In this document: in pieces, positions 1 to 12,617 of the stretch
How the letters are laid out: each line of letters opens with the position of its first letter
How positions within the stretch are numbered: the stretch's first letter is position 1
Assembly (NCBI RefSeq): GCF_000002985.6
Contig: NC_003280.10
Location: forward strand, 3,158,501 to 3,222,500
Source of the DNA: Caenorhabditis elegans
Taxonomy: Eukaryota; Nematoda; Chromadorea; Rhabditida; Rhabditidae
DNA: 64,000 nt
Direction: 5' to 3'
The notes under the pieces: generated by a model
Seen by the model: only the letters and a program-made list of their open reading frames with translations
Database searches by the model: none
Told to the model about the DNA's origin: nothing
Translations under genes and position numbers: made by a program

Positions 1-585
1 GAGAATCTGTGCTTCGACAATAGCTGACACTAGAATCAACGTCTGAAAGAAAAAAAATTAAAGTATTTGCTAAGATTTTGGCAAAGATCACAATCAAATA
101 ATGCGACCAAATTCCAAAATAGGAGGCCAAGAACCCTTCGCAATGTCCTGCAAGAATCGGGAAAAGACTCATTGGCTGGGAGAGAATTGTCAGTTGAAGC
201 ACGTAGTTTGTGCATGAGATCTGAAAATTGTGGTCTTGTTGAGGAGCGGCGGACATCATACGGGTTCCGTATCTTATTAGAAAGTAATTCTAGTTTTGAA
301 ACCCCTTCGCTAGCGCCGGACACCTGGGCATTTCAGCAAAAAAGATTATAACATTTGCAGTCAGCACCTCTCGAGTTCCGCATGAAATAAAACTAGCAGC
401 CGACATTTGCCGGGTTCTACATCTCATCTCACCTGAAAAGCTAGGAGCATATATTGAAACTCGACAATTTTGTAGCTTTTAAAAATGATGATCAATATTA
501 CTAGAACGTTTAAAACAAATGAGACTGCTCCAACAATATAACAGTAATATATAAGCCAAGTAGAAGGTGCAAAAGATATTGACAT
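1..585 (-). CDS. Sri-family 7TM chemoreceptor, 5' part (runs off left edge)
   Basis: A serpentine chemoreceptor gene read on the minus strand; only its first two exons and the start of the third are in the window. Exon 1 (585-433, 153 bp) encodes a 51-residue N terminus with TM1, containing PSTWLIYYCYIVG and IIFKSYK and ending in FQ. Exon 2 (220-92, 129 bp) has the Sri signatures SQPMSLFPILAG and GIWSHYLI. Exon 3 starts at 42 (TLILVSAIVEAQ) and continues beyond base 1. These exon lengths match every other Sri gene in the window. Both introns have canonical GT/AG ends; intron 1 carries a GCAGCCGACA repeat (394-418). Long open frames on either strand here are artefacts that ignore these splice sites. 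Family known: Str-superfamily receptors in sensory neurons; ligand unknown. Confidence 0.8.
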
Positions 586-895
586 GCCTGAAAAACGAAC
601 TTCAAACTGGGAGCTAAGATTATATCATAGATGTTTTTATTCTAGAGCAGGTGAAATTTTATGCTCAATCATAGGAGATGAAAGCAAGAAAAGTTAAATA
701 GTGTTCATACACAACCAAATAATTTCAGTATTGCGGGGGTGTGTATAATAAAATTATAGAATTGACTAATGAGTGGAGAGCACAAATTGATATGCAAAAG
801 TGTCCTATAGCTGAAAAAATTAATTTTACATTATCGTAAAAGCCACAACGCCAGTTTTCTGGAATTTTTCTTTTTCTCGCTTCCTTCCCCTACCC
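586..895. other. Spacer upstream of the left-edge Sri gene
   Basis: AT-rich DNA with no convincing coding frame on either strand. It would hold the promoter of the minus-strand Sri gene; I see no distinctive element. Confidence 0.5.
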
Positions 896-1010
896 AACCT
901 AAGCCTAAATCTAAACCTGAGCCTAAACCTAAGACTAAGCCTGAGCATAAGCCTAAACCTACACCAAAGTCTAAGCCTAAGCCTAGGCTTAAACATAATC
1001 CTAATCCTGA
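896..1010. repeat. Degenerate interstitial telomere-like tract (CCTAAG/TTAGGC type)
   Basis: Roughly 115 bp of CCTAAGCCTAAA-like hexamers, the complement of the nematode telomere unit TTAGGC, with many substitutions (CCTGAG, CCTAAA, GTCTAAG). It directly abuts the first unit of the 9-kb satellite. Similar tracts lie at about 30533-30640 and 50593-50650. Confidence 0.8.
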
Positions 1011-1015
1011 ATTAT

Positions 1016-4000
1016 GGATACGATTCGGGGTCTAGAAATTCGATTTTGGCCCCGCTAGAGGCGTTTTGGTCTTCAATTAATTTTTTACATACATATATGA
1101 CTGCACTTTTTTGCAAAAAAAAAAATTTGGAATTTTGGGAGAATTTTTATAAAAATGGATTGCTAATTTTTTTTTAGTATTATGGGTACGATTCGGGGTC
1201 TAGAAATTCGATTTTAGCCCCGCTAGAGGCGTTTTGGTCTTCAATTAATTTTTTACATACATATGCGCTTTTTTGCAAAAAAAAAAATTTGGAATTTTGG
1301 GAGAATTTTTATAAAAATGGATTGCTAATTTTTTTTTAGTATTATGGGTACGATTCGGGGTCTAGAAATTCGATTTTAGCCCCGCTAGAGGCGTTTTGGT
1401 CTTCAATTAATTTTTTACATACATATGCGCTTTTTTGCAAAAAAAAAATTTGGAATTTTGCGAGAATTTTTATAAAAATGGATTGCTAATTTTTTTTTAG
1501 TATTATGGGTACGATTCGGGGTCTAGAAATTCGATTTTGGCCCCGCTAGAGGCGTTTTGGTCTTCAATTAATTTTTTACATACATATGCGCTTTTTTGCA
1601 AAAAAAAAAATTTGGAATTTTGGGAGAATTTTTATAAAAATGGATTGCTAATTTTTTTTTAGTATTATGGGTACGATTCGGGGTCTAGAAATTCGATTTT
1701 AGCCCCGCTAGAGGCGTTTTGGTCTTCAATTAATTTTTTACATACATATGCGCTTTTTTGCAAAAAAAAAAATTTGGAATTTTGGGAGAATTTTTATAAA
1801 AATGGATTGCTAATTTTTTTTTAGTAATATGGGTACGATTCGGGGTCTAGAAATTCGATTTTAGCCCCGCTAGAGGCGTTTTGGTCTTCAATTAATTTTT
1901 TACATACATATGCGCTTTTTTGCAAAAGAAAAAATTTGGAATTTTGCGAGAATTTTTATAAAAATGGATTGCTAATTTTTTTTTAGTAATATGGGTACGA
2001 TTCGGGGTCTAGAAATTCGATTTTGGCTCCGCTAGAGGCGTTTTGGTCTTCAATTAATTTTTTACATACATATATATGACTGCACTTTTTTGCAAAAAAA
2101 AAATTTGGAATTTTGCGAGAATTTTTATAAAAATGGATTGCTAATTTTTTTTTAGTATTATGGGTACGATTCGGGGTCTAGAAATTCGGTTTTGGCCCCG
2201 CTAGAGGCGTTTTGGTCTTCAATTAATTTTTTACATACATATATATGACTGCACTTTTTTGCAAAAAAAAAATTTGGAATTTTGCGAGAATTTTTATAAA
2301 AATGGATTGCTAATTTTTTTTTAGTATTATGGGTACGATTCGGGGTCTAGAAATTCGATTTTGGCCCCGCTAGAGGCGTTTTGGTCTTCAATTAATTTTT
2401 TACATACATATGCGCTTTTTTGCAAAAAAAAAAATTTGGAATTTTGGGAGAATTTTTATAAAAATGGATTGCTAATTTTTTTTTAGTATTATGGGTACGA
2501 TTCGGGGTCTAGAAATTCGATTTTGGCCCCGCTAGAGGCGTTTTGGTCTTCAATTAATTTTTTACATACATATATATGACTGCACTTTTTTGCAAAAAAA
2601 AAATTTGGAATTTTGCGAGAATTTTTATAAAAATGGATTGCTAATTTTTTTTTAGTATTATGGGTACGATTCGGGGTCTAGAAATTCGGTTTTGGCCCCG
2701 CTAGAGGCGTTTTGGTCTTCAATTAATTTTTTACATACATATGCGCTTTTTTGCAAAAAAAAAAATTTGGAATTTTGGGAGAATTTTTATAAAAATGGAT
2801 TGCTAATTTTTTTTTAGTATTATGGGTACGATTCGGGGTCTAGAAATTCGATTTTAGCCCCGCTAGAGGCGTTTTGGTCTTCAATTAATTTTTTACATAC
2901 ATATGCGCTTTTTTGCAAAAGAAAAAATTTGGAATTTTGCGAGAATTTTTATAAAAATGGATTGCTAATTTTTTTTTAGTATTATGGGTACGATTCGGGG
3001 TCTAGAAATTCGGTTTTGGCCCCGCTAGAGGCGTTTTGGTCTTCAATTAATTTTTTACATACATATATATGACTGCACTTTTTTGCAAAAAAAAAATTTG
3101 GAATTTTGCGAGAATTTTTATAAAAATGGATTGCTAATTTTTTTTTAGTATTATGGGTACGATTCGGGGTCTAGAAATTCGTTTTTGGCCCCGCTAGAGG
3201 CGTTTTGGTCTTCAATTAATTTTTTACATACATATATATGACTGCACTTTTTTGCAAAAAAAAAATTTGGAATTTTGCGAGAATTTTTATAAAAATGGAT
3301 TGCTAATTTTTTTTTAGTATTATGGGTACGATTCGGGGTCTAGAAATTCGATTTTAGCCCCGCTAGAGGCGTTTTGGTCTTCAATTAATTTTTTACATAC
3401 ATATATATGACTGCACTTTTTTGCAAAAAAAAAATTTGGAATTTTGCGAGAATTTTTATAAAAATGGATTGCTAATTTTTTTTTAGTATTATGGGTACGA
3501 TTCGGGGTCTAGAAATTCGATTTTGGCCCCGCTAGAGGCGTTTTGGTCTTCAATTAATTTTTTACATACATATATATGACTGCACTTTTTTGCAAAAAAA
3601 AAATTTGGAATTTTGCGAGAATTTTTATAAATATGGATTGCTAATTTTTTTTTAGTATTATGGGTACGATTCGGGGTCTAGAAATTCGATTTTGGCCCCG
3701 CTAGAGGCGTTTTGGTCTTCAATTAATTTTTTACATACATATATATGACTGCACTTTTTTGCAAAAAAAAAATTTGGAATTTTGCGAGAATTTTTATAAA
3801 AATGGATTGCTAATTTTTTTTTAGTATTATGGGTACGATTCGGGGTCTAGAAATTCGATTTTGGCCCCGCTAGAGGCGTTTTGGTCTTCAATTAATTTTT
3901 TACATACATATGCGCTTTTTTGCAAAAAAAAAATTTGGAATTTTGCGAGAATTTTTATAAAAATGGATTGCTAATTTTTTTTTAGTATTATGGGTACGAT

Positions 4001-7000
4001 TCGGGGTCTAGAAATTCGGTTTTGGCCCCGCTAGAGGCGTTTTGGTCTTCAATTAATTTTTTACATACATATATATGACTGCACTTTTTTGCAAAAAAAA
4101 AATTTGGAATTTTGCGAGAATTTTTATAAAAATGGATTGCTAATTTTTTTTTAGTATTATGGGTACGATTCGGGGTCTAGAAATTCGGTTTTGGCCCCGC
4201 TAGAGGCGTTTTGGTCTTCAATTAATTTTTTACATACATATATATGACTGCACTTTTTTGCAAAAAAAAAATTTGGAATTTTGGGAGAATTTTTATAAAA
4301 ATGGATTGCTAATTTTTTTTTAGTATTATGGGTACGATTCGGGGTCTAGAAATTCGATTTTAGCCCCGCTAGAGGCGTTTTGGTCTTCAATTAATTTTCC
4401 ACATACATATGCGCTTTTTTGCAAAAAAAAAAATTTGGAATTTTGGGAGAATTTTTATAAAAATGGATTGCTAATTTTTTTTTAGTAATATGGGTACGAT
4501 TCGGGGTCTAGAAATTCGATTTTGGCCCCGCTAGAGGCGTTTTGGTCTTCAATTAATTTTTTACATACATATATATGACTGCACTTTTTTGCAAAAAAAA
4601 AATTTGGAATTTTGCGAGAATTTTTATAAAAATGGATTGCTAATTTTTTTTTAGTATTATGGGTACGATTCGGGGTCTAGAAATTCGATTTTGGCCCCGC
4701 TAGAGGCGTTTTGGTCTTCAATTAATTTTTTACATACATATGCGCTTTTTTGCAAAAAAAAAAATTTGGAATTTTGGGAGAATTTTTATAAAAATGGATT
4801 GCTAATTTTTTTTTAGTATTATGGGTACGATTCGGGGTCTAGAAATTCGATTTTGGCCCCGCTAGAGGCGTTTTGGTCTTCAATTAATTTTTTACATACA
4901 TATATGACTGCACTTTTTTGCAAAAAAAAAATTTTGGAATTTTGGTAGAATTTTTATAAAAATGGATTGCTAATTTTTTTTTAGTATTATGGGTACGATT
5001 CGGGGTCTAGAAATTCGATTTTGGCCCCGCTAGAGGCGTTTTGGTCTTCAATTAATTTTTTACATACATATATATGACTGCACTTTTTTGCAAAAAAAAA
5101 ATTTGGAATTTTGCGAGAATTTTTATAAAAATGGATTGCTAATTTTTTTTTAGTATTATGGGTACGATTCGGGGTCTAGAAATTCGATTTTAGCCCCGCT
5201 AGAGGCGTTTTGGTCTTCAATTAATTTTTTACATACATATGCGCTTTTTTGCAAAAAAAAAAATTTGGAATTTTGGGAGAATTTTTATAAAAATGGATTG
5301 CTAATTTTTTTTTAGTATTATGGGTACGATTCGGGGTCTAGAAATTCGGTTTTGGCCCCGCTAGAGGCGTTTTGGTCTTCAATTAATTTTTTACATACAT
5401 ATATATGACTGCACTTTTTTGCAAAAGAAAAAATTTGGAATTTTGCGAGAATTTTTATAAAAATGGATTGCTAATTTTTTTTTAGTATTATGGGTACGAT
5501 TCGGGGTCTAGAAATTCGATTTTGGCCCCGCTAGAGGCGTTTTGGTCTTCAATTAATTTTTTACATACATATGCGCTTTTTTGCAAAAAAAAAAATTTGG
5601 AATTTTGGGAGAATTTTTATAAAAATGGATTGCTAATTTTTTTTTAGTATTATGGGTACGATTCGGGGTCTAGAAATTCGATTTTGGCCCCGCTAGAGGC
5701 GTTTTGGTCTTCAATTAATTTTTTACATACATATGCGCTTTTTTGCAAAAGAAAAAATTTGGAATTTTGCGAGAATTTTTATAAAAATGGATTGCTAATT
5801 TTTTTTTAGTAATATGGGTACGATTCGGGGTCTAGAAATTCGATTTTGGCCCCGCTAGAGGCGTTTTGGTCTTCAATTAATTTTTTACATACATATATAT
5901 GACTGCACTTTTTTGCAAAAAAAAAATTTGGAATTTTGCGAGAATTTTTATAAAAATGGATTGCTAATTTTTTTTTAGTATTATGGGTACGATTCGGGGT
6001 CTAGAAATTCGGTTTTGGCCCCGCTAGAGGCGTTTTGGTCTTCAATTAATTTTTTACATACATATATATGACTGCACTTTTTTGCAAAAAAAAAATTTGG
6101 AATTTTGCGAGAATTTTTATAAAAATGGATTGCTAATTTTTTTTTAGTAATATGGGTACGATTCGGGGTCTAGAAATTCGATTTTGGCCCCGCTAGAGGC
6201 GTTTTGGTCTTCAATTAATTTTTTACATACATATATATGACTGCACTTTTTTGCAAAAAAAAAATTTGGAATTTTGCGAGAATTTTTATAAAAATGGATT
6301 GCTAATTTTTTTTTAGTATTATGGGTACGATTCGGGGTCTAGAAATTCGATTTTGGCCCCGCTAGAGGCGTTTTGGTCTTCAATTAATTTTTTACATACA
6401 TATGCGCTTTTTTGCAAAAAAAAAAATTTGGAATTTTGCGAGAATTTTTATAAAAATGGATTGCTAATTTTTTTTTAGTATTATGGGTACGATTCGGGGT
6501 CTAGAAATTCGATTTTAGCCCCGCTAGAGGCGTTTTGGTCTTCAATTAATTTTTTACATACATATGCGCTTTTTTGCAAAAAAAAAATTTGGAATTTTGC
6601 GAGAATTTTTATAAAAATGGATTGCTAATTTTTTTTTAGTAATATGGGTACGATTCGGGGTCTAGAAATTCGATTTTGGCCCCGCTAGAGGCGTTTTGGT
6701 CTTCAATTAATTTTTTACATACATATATATGACTGCACTTTTTTGCAAAAAAAAAATTTGGAATTTTGCGAGAATTTTTATAAAAATGGATTGCTAATTT
6801 TTTTTTAGTATTATGGGTACGATTCGGGGTCTAGAAATTCGGTTTTGGCCCCGCTAGAGGCGTTTTGGTCTTCAATTAATTTTTTACATACATATATATG
6901 ACTGCACTTTTTTGCAAAAAAAAAATTTGGAATTTTGCGAGAATTTTTATAAAAATGGATTGCTAATTTTTTTTTAGTATTATGGGTACGATTCGGGGTC

Positions 7001-10000
7001 TAGAAATTCGGTTTTGGCCCCGCTAGAGGCGTTTTGGTCTTCAATTAATTTTTTACATACATATGCGCTTTTTTGCAAAAAAAAAATTTGGAATTTTGCG
7101 AGAATTTTTATAAAAATGGATTGCTAATTTTTTTTTAGTATTATGGGTACGATTCGGGGTCTAGAAATTCGATTTTGGCCCCGCTAGAGGCGTTTTGGTC
7201 TTCAATTAATTTTTTACATACATATGCACTTTTTTGCAAAAAAAAAATTTGGAATTTTGCGAGAATTTTTATAAAAATGGATTGCTAATTTTTTTTTAGT
7301 ATTATGGGTACGATTCGGGGTCTAGAAATTCGGTTTTGGCCCCGCTAGAGGCGTTTTGGTCTTCAATTAATTTTTTACATACATATGCGCTTTTTTGCAA
7401 AAAAAAAATTTGGAATTTTGCGAGAATTTTTATAAAAATGGATTGCTAATTTTTTTTTAGTATTATGGGTACGATTCGGGGTCTAGAAATTCGATTTTGG
7501 CCCCGCTAGAGGCGTTTTGGTCTTCAATTAATTTTTTACATACATATATATGACTGCACTTTTTTGCAAAAAAAAAATTTGGAATTTTGCGAGAATTTTT
7601 ATAAAAATGGATTGCTAATTTTTTTTTAGTATTATGGGTACGATTCGGGGTCTAGAAATTCGGTTTTGGCCCCGCTAGAGGCGTTTTGGTCTTCAATTAA
7701 TTTTTTACATACATATGCGCTTTTTTGCAAAAAAAAAATTTGGAATTTTGCGAGAATTTTTATAAAAATGGATTGCTAATTTTTTTTTAGTATTATGGGT
7801 ACGATTCGGGGTCTAGAAATTCGATTTTGGCCCCGCTAGAGGCGTTTTGGTCTTCAATTAATTTTTTACATACATATGCGCTTTTTTGCAAAAAAAAAAA
7901 TTTGGAATTTTGGGAGAATTTTTATAAAAATGGATTGCTAATTTTTTTTTAGTATTATGGGTACGATTCGGGGTCTAGAAATTCGATTTTAGCCCCGCTA
8001 GAGGCGTTTTGGTCTTCAATTAATTTTTTACATACATATGCGCTTTTTTGCAAAAGAAAAAATTTGGAATTTTGGGAGAATTTTTATAAAAATGGATTGC
8101 TAATTTTTTTTTAGTATTATGGGTACGATTCGGGGTCTAGAAATTCGATTTTAGCCCCGCTAGAGGCGTTTTGGTCTTCAATTAATTTTTTACATACATA
8201 TGCGCTTTTTTGCAAAAGAAAAAATTTGGAATTTTGCGAGAATTTTTATAAAAATGGATTGCTAATTTTTTTTTAGTAATATGGGTACGATTCGGGGTCT
8301 AGAAATTCGATTTTGGCCCCGCTAGAGGCGTTTTGGTCTTCAATTAATTTTTTACATACATATATATGACTGCACTTTTTTGCAAAAAAAAAATTTGGAA
8401 TTTTGCGAGAATTTTTATAAAAATGGATTGCTAATTTTTTTTTAGTATTATGGGTACGATTCGGGGTCTAGAAATTCGATTTTAGCCCCGCTAGAGGCGT
8501 TTTGGTCTTCAATTAATTTTTTACATACATATGCGCTTTTTTGCAAAAGAAAAAATTTGGAATTTTGCGAGAATTTTTATAAAAATGGATTGCTAATTTT
8601 TTTTTAGTAATATGGGTACGATTCGGGGTCTAGAAATTCGATTTTGGCCCCGCTAGAGGCGTTTTGGTCTTCAATTAATTTTTTACATACATATGCGCTT
8701 TTTTGCAAAAAAAAAATTTGGAATTTTGCGAGAATTTTTATAAAAATGGATTGCTAATTTTTTTTTAGTATTATGGGTACGATTCGGGGTCTAGAAATTC
8801 GGTTTTGGCCCCGCTAGAGGCGTTTTGGTCTTCAATTAATTTTTTACATACATATATATGACTGCACTTTTTTGCAAAAGAAAAAATTTGGAATTTTGCG
8901 AGAATTTTTATAAAAATGGATTGCTAATTTTTTTTTAGTATTATGGGTACGATTCGGGGTCTAGAAATTCGATTTTGGCCCCGCTAGAGGCGTTTTGGTC
9001 TTCAATTAATTTTTTACATACATATGCGCTTTTTTGCAAAAAAAAAAATTTGGAATTTTGGGAGAATTTTTATAAAAATGGATTGCTAATTTTTTTTTAG
9101 TATTATGGGTACGATTCGGGGTCTAGAAATTTGATTTTGGCCCCGCTAGAGGCGTTTTGGTCTTCAATTAATTTTTTACATACATATGCGCTTTTTTGCA
9201 AAAAAAAAAATTTGGAATTTTGGGAGAATTTTTATAAAAATGGATTGCTAATTTTTTTTTAGTATTATGGGTACGATTCGGGGTCTAGAAATTCGATTTT
9301 GGCCCCGCTAGAGGCGTTTTGGTCTTCAATTAATTTTTTACATACATATGCGCTTTTTTGCAAAAAAAAAAATTTGGAATTTTGGGAGAATTTTTATAAA
9401 AATGGATTGCTAATTTTTTTTTAGTATTATGGGTACGATTCGGGGTCTAGAAATTCGATTTTAGCCCCGCTAGAGGCGTTTTGGTCTTCAATTAATTTTT
9501 TACATACATATGCGCTTTTTTGCAAAAGAAAAAATTTGGAATTTTGCGAGAATTTTTATAAAAATGGATTGCTAATTTTTTTTTAGTAATATGGGTACGA
9601 TTCGGGGTCTAGAAATTCGGTTTTGGCCCCGCTAGAGGCGTTTTGGTCTTCAATTAATTTTTTACATACATATGCGCTTTTTTGCAAAAAAAAAATTTGG
9701 AATTTTGCGAGAATTTTTATAAAAATGGATTGCTAATTTTTTTTTAGTATTATGGGTACGATTCGGGGTCTAGAAATTCGGTTTTGGCCCCGCTAGAGGC
9801 GTTTTGGTCTTCAATTAATTTTTTACATACATATATATGACTGCACTTTTTTGCAAAAGAAAAAATTTGGAATTTTGCGAGAATTTTTATAAAAATGGAT
9901 TGCTAATTTTTTTTTAGTATTATGGGTACGATTCGGGGTCTAGAAATTCGATTTTGGCCCCGCTAGAGGCGTTTTGGTCTTCAATTAATTTTTTACATAC

Positions 10001-10046
10001 ATATGCGCTTTTTTGCAAAAAAAAAAATTTGGAATTTTGCGAGAAT
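1016..10046. repeat. 9-kb satellite: about 55 tandem units of 161-170 bp
   Basis: Each unit has a conserved GC-richer core (CGATTCGGGGTCTAGAAATT, then CCCCGCTAGAGGCGTTTTGG) followed by an AT-rich half made of A and T runs. Units fall into two main length classes. Short units have ACATATGCGC before the T run; long units have an extra ATATATGACTGCAC at the same place. Other markers are GATTTTAG, GATTTTGG or GGTTTTGG before the CCCC, GGGAG or GCGAG near the end, and a G inside the A run. Marker combinations are shuffled along the array, with recurring two-unit blocks. The array begins at the telomere-like tract and stops abruptly in mid-unit at 10046. No coding frame is kept. Confidence 0.97.
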
Positions 10047-10699
10047 TAACTCATCCCTCCCCCTCCCACTCCCCGGTCGAAGCAGTTACCGACTGATCCA
10101 GAGGGGATGAGGGATGCCTAGTCCACAGTAACCGGTTTAGGAAGAACTCTGAAACCCTGAAATTTCCAGTTTCCCCTCATAGGAAGCTTATCTCTCAATC
10201 TGTAATGTTCATACATTCTATTCTAGATTGTATCAGAAGATGATTTATTCAAAAAAAATACATAATTTAACTCAAAATTTGCATATTCAAAAGCCACAAG
10301 TCTTGCTTCTTCTCATAATAAATGCTCAGCACATCTTCATCGTCGATCAGTAGATTGATGATTTGGGTAGAAGAATTTCTAAAACATAATTTTTTTTTTG
10401 GAAATTGAGGCCTGTCAGGCTAGGCCTAGCTAGGATAACCGACAAAAATCAGATTTTGCTATCATGGTGCAGCGATAGAACCGCAGGTGAAGCGGGATCA
10501 ACCGGGTTAACTGAGTCCGGCCTACTTTATCAGAGACCAGAGTCCAATCATGAGCCAGGCCGTTGGGTCATTTTCAACTGTTCTGCAGACTTTTAGCAGC
10601 CGTTGGGACCCTCTTTAATTAGCCCTGTACAATTTGACATCAAATGTCTAAGACCCTTACACCAAGATTAGACCTCATTAAGGGGTAGCCTCCACTAAC
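10047..10699. other. Spacer between satellite and F-box-C-type gene
   Basis: No gene seen. It contains two GCAGCCG/CAGGCCG-like motifs (about 10557 and 10594) of the dispersed repeat. A 63-residue open frame at 10405-10596 has no recognisable features. Confidence 0.5.
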
Positions 10700-11639
10700 T
10701 CACCCCTCCTCAACCAATAGAAGATTCTCATGGTTGATCTTCACTTCATTCAGCACTGACTTCGGCAACACCTCAATCTTGAAATCAAACGAGTACCATG
10801 TTCCAGCGGGCTTATGGTTTTCCACCCAGTTTCTCACAAGTTGCACAATTTCCGGGCAGGTGTCTATGGAAGCATTCTTGAAATGGACGCGTTGGTGTGA
10901 GATTACTTGTAGGGAATAAGGTCCAGGTTCCAAATTGAAGATCAAACATCGGGCGTTTTGAAATATCGCTGGCGCTATTGAAAGGGAGCTCCCAATGACC
11001 TCCAAAGTGTCCAGGGGGCCAGTAAGCAGTGGGTCGATCAATCGCCAAATCGTATAAGGGTTTTCATATCCATAAAAAAGTTCCATGTCCGGAACTGTCA
11101 ATCTAATATCTGAGGGGATTCTTAGTATTCCAACGGCTCCAATGGATAGCTTCCGTACCACAATGGGGGTTTTCCTACCGCTTAGAAATGTTTCAAGTAG
11201 ATATTTCAAAGCTTCGTGAAGCTTCTTCGCATATGTCACTTGCTCAACATTTTTTCCTGTCACCAGTTGAATAAAATTGTCACTGCGAAGCCCGTCCCTC
11301 AGAACTCGGCGCCTCAGCTCCTGATAAAGCCGACGTTCATCAAGGATTCTTCCAACATCACGCAGCAATTCGTTCAGACTTTTGTTGCTTCCACCAGGCA
11401 TCCTATTATCTATCAAAATCTCATTGGGATCTTCATGAACATTTAAGGCATAATCCTGATATCCATACTCATCTACATCATACGGGCGGCCACCATCTCC
11501 ATTGCTTCTGATAACGCTTAGTCGATACAAGATATGGTTGATTTGAATAGAGTTTTGGTCGATTTGCAGGTAGGTGAGGTATAGGCCGGTGGACTGCTCC
11601 GCGAGCTTGAGTGATGGACATCGGCGGGAAAGGGATAGT
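10700..11639 (-). CDS. F-box-C-type protein with C-terminal DUF3557-like domain, 5' truncated
   Basis: A single long exon encodes about 310 residues resembling the nematode fbxc family. The start (LSLSRRCPSLKLAEQ) matches the segment that normally follows the F-box; then come a YDVDEYGYQDYAL segment, a charged helical region, and a C-terminal domain (GAVGILRIPSDIRL, then NWVENHKPAGTWYSFD, ending LLLVEEG-stop) of DUF3557 type. A good acceptor (AATTTGCAG) sits at 11640-11643, so an upstream exon encoding the F-box should exist. Upstream is only GCCGAGCTCGGC palindromic repeat, so that exon is lost or far away. F-box proteins usually act as SCF ubiquitin-ligase adaptors; without the F-box that role is doubtful. 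Family call is by eye. Confidence 0.6.
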
Positions 11640-11709
11640 CTGCAAATTTTGAGAGTTCTTGAATTGGGTGGAGCATGGTGCATCAACATGGCAAAACAAC
11701 ATCCGTACA

Positions 11710-12300
11710 AGGATTGTGCGGCAAATTTCGAAATTTGCCGAGCTCGGCAAAATCGGCAAACCAACTTCTTTAATACTTGCCGAGCTCGGCAATTTTGGCA
11801 AATTTGCCGAGCTCAGCAAATTCGGCCAATTCGGCAAATTTGCCGTAACTCCGAAAAATTTGGTGTTTTTATTGTGTTTTGGAGCACCAAAACTACTGAA
11901 TTGTTAACACACATATGGTTTCTGAATAAGTTCGGTGTAGTGTGTCTGCTTAAACATAAAAATAATTAAATTTTGTGTCCTTTTACCAAATTTTTGGAGT
12001 CAAAATCACTAGTTTTGGTAAAAATTGTTATGTCAAATTTTTGATGTGTGCGGCAAATTTTGAAATTTGCCGAGATCGGCGAAATTGGCAAATTTGCCGT
12101 GGTCGTCATACTCGGTAAATTGCAATATTTTTCATTTTTTGGAGCTCAAAAAATGCCAAAATCAATGAAAAAAAAATTTTCAAAATTAGCCGAGCTCGGC
12201 AAAATCGATAAGTCCACATTTTTTACGTGCTCGGCAAACGGCAAATTTGGCAAATTTACCGAGCTCAGCAATTTCGGCAAATTTGCATATTGGAAAAAAA
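11710..12300. repeat. Palindromic GCCGAGCTCGGC repeat block
   Basis: Many imperfect copies of TTTGCCGAGCTCGGCAAA and shorter CGGCAAATT pieces, split into two blocks by about 200 bp of AT-rich DNA. The block replaces the expected 5' exon of the adjacent F-box-C-type gene. Apparent open frames here are repeat translations. Confidence 0.8.
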
Positions 12301-12617
12301 ACGACCTACCTCAAATTTGGCTCAAGGTGATGAATTACAGATATCTGGCATTGGTAGGAAAGTTGTTTCGTCGTCATTTTTTGCAATTCTTCCAAGGTTG
12401 CTAACTTACCACACACTATTGACTCATCTATCGGAAAACGTTTTTTTTCGGTAAATATTTGTCAACTGTTGACATTGTTTCAATCGCGGTCAGCTCCTGG
12501 TTCTCATGTTATGTAGTGAGCAAGAAATACAGAAATACATATGATTTCATAATTTATTAACTTTGAATACACAGGTGGAGCGGGAGCGGACAGCTGAAAA
12601 GGCGGCACTTGTTTTTG

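Noticed and set aside
67-351. 94-residue plus-strand open frame
   Set aside because: It is antisense to Sri exon 2, which has exact splice sites and family signatures on minus.
896-1010. A true chromosome end
   Set aside because: The tract is degenerate, only about 115 bp, and has gene DNA on both sides.
1016-10046. CRISPR-like repeat-spacer array
   Set aside because: Units are contiguous and homologous over their full length; there are no unique spacers, and the genome is eukaryotic.
10405-10596. 63-residue plus-strand frame
   Set aside because: No family features, no splice context, overlaps dispersed-repeat motifs.
11478-11969. Several overlapping frames rich in ICRAQ/NFAEL-type residues
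   Set aside because: Translations of the GCCGAGCTCGGC repeat.
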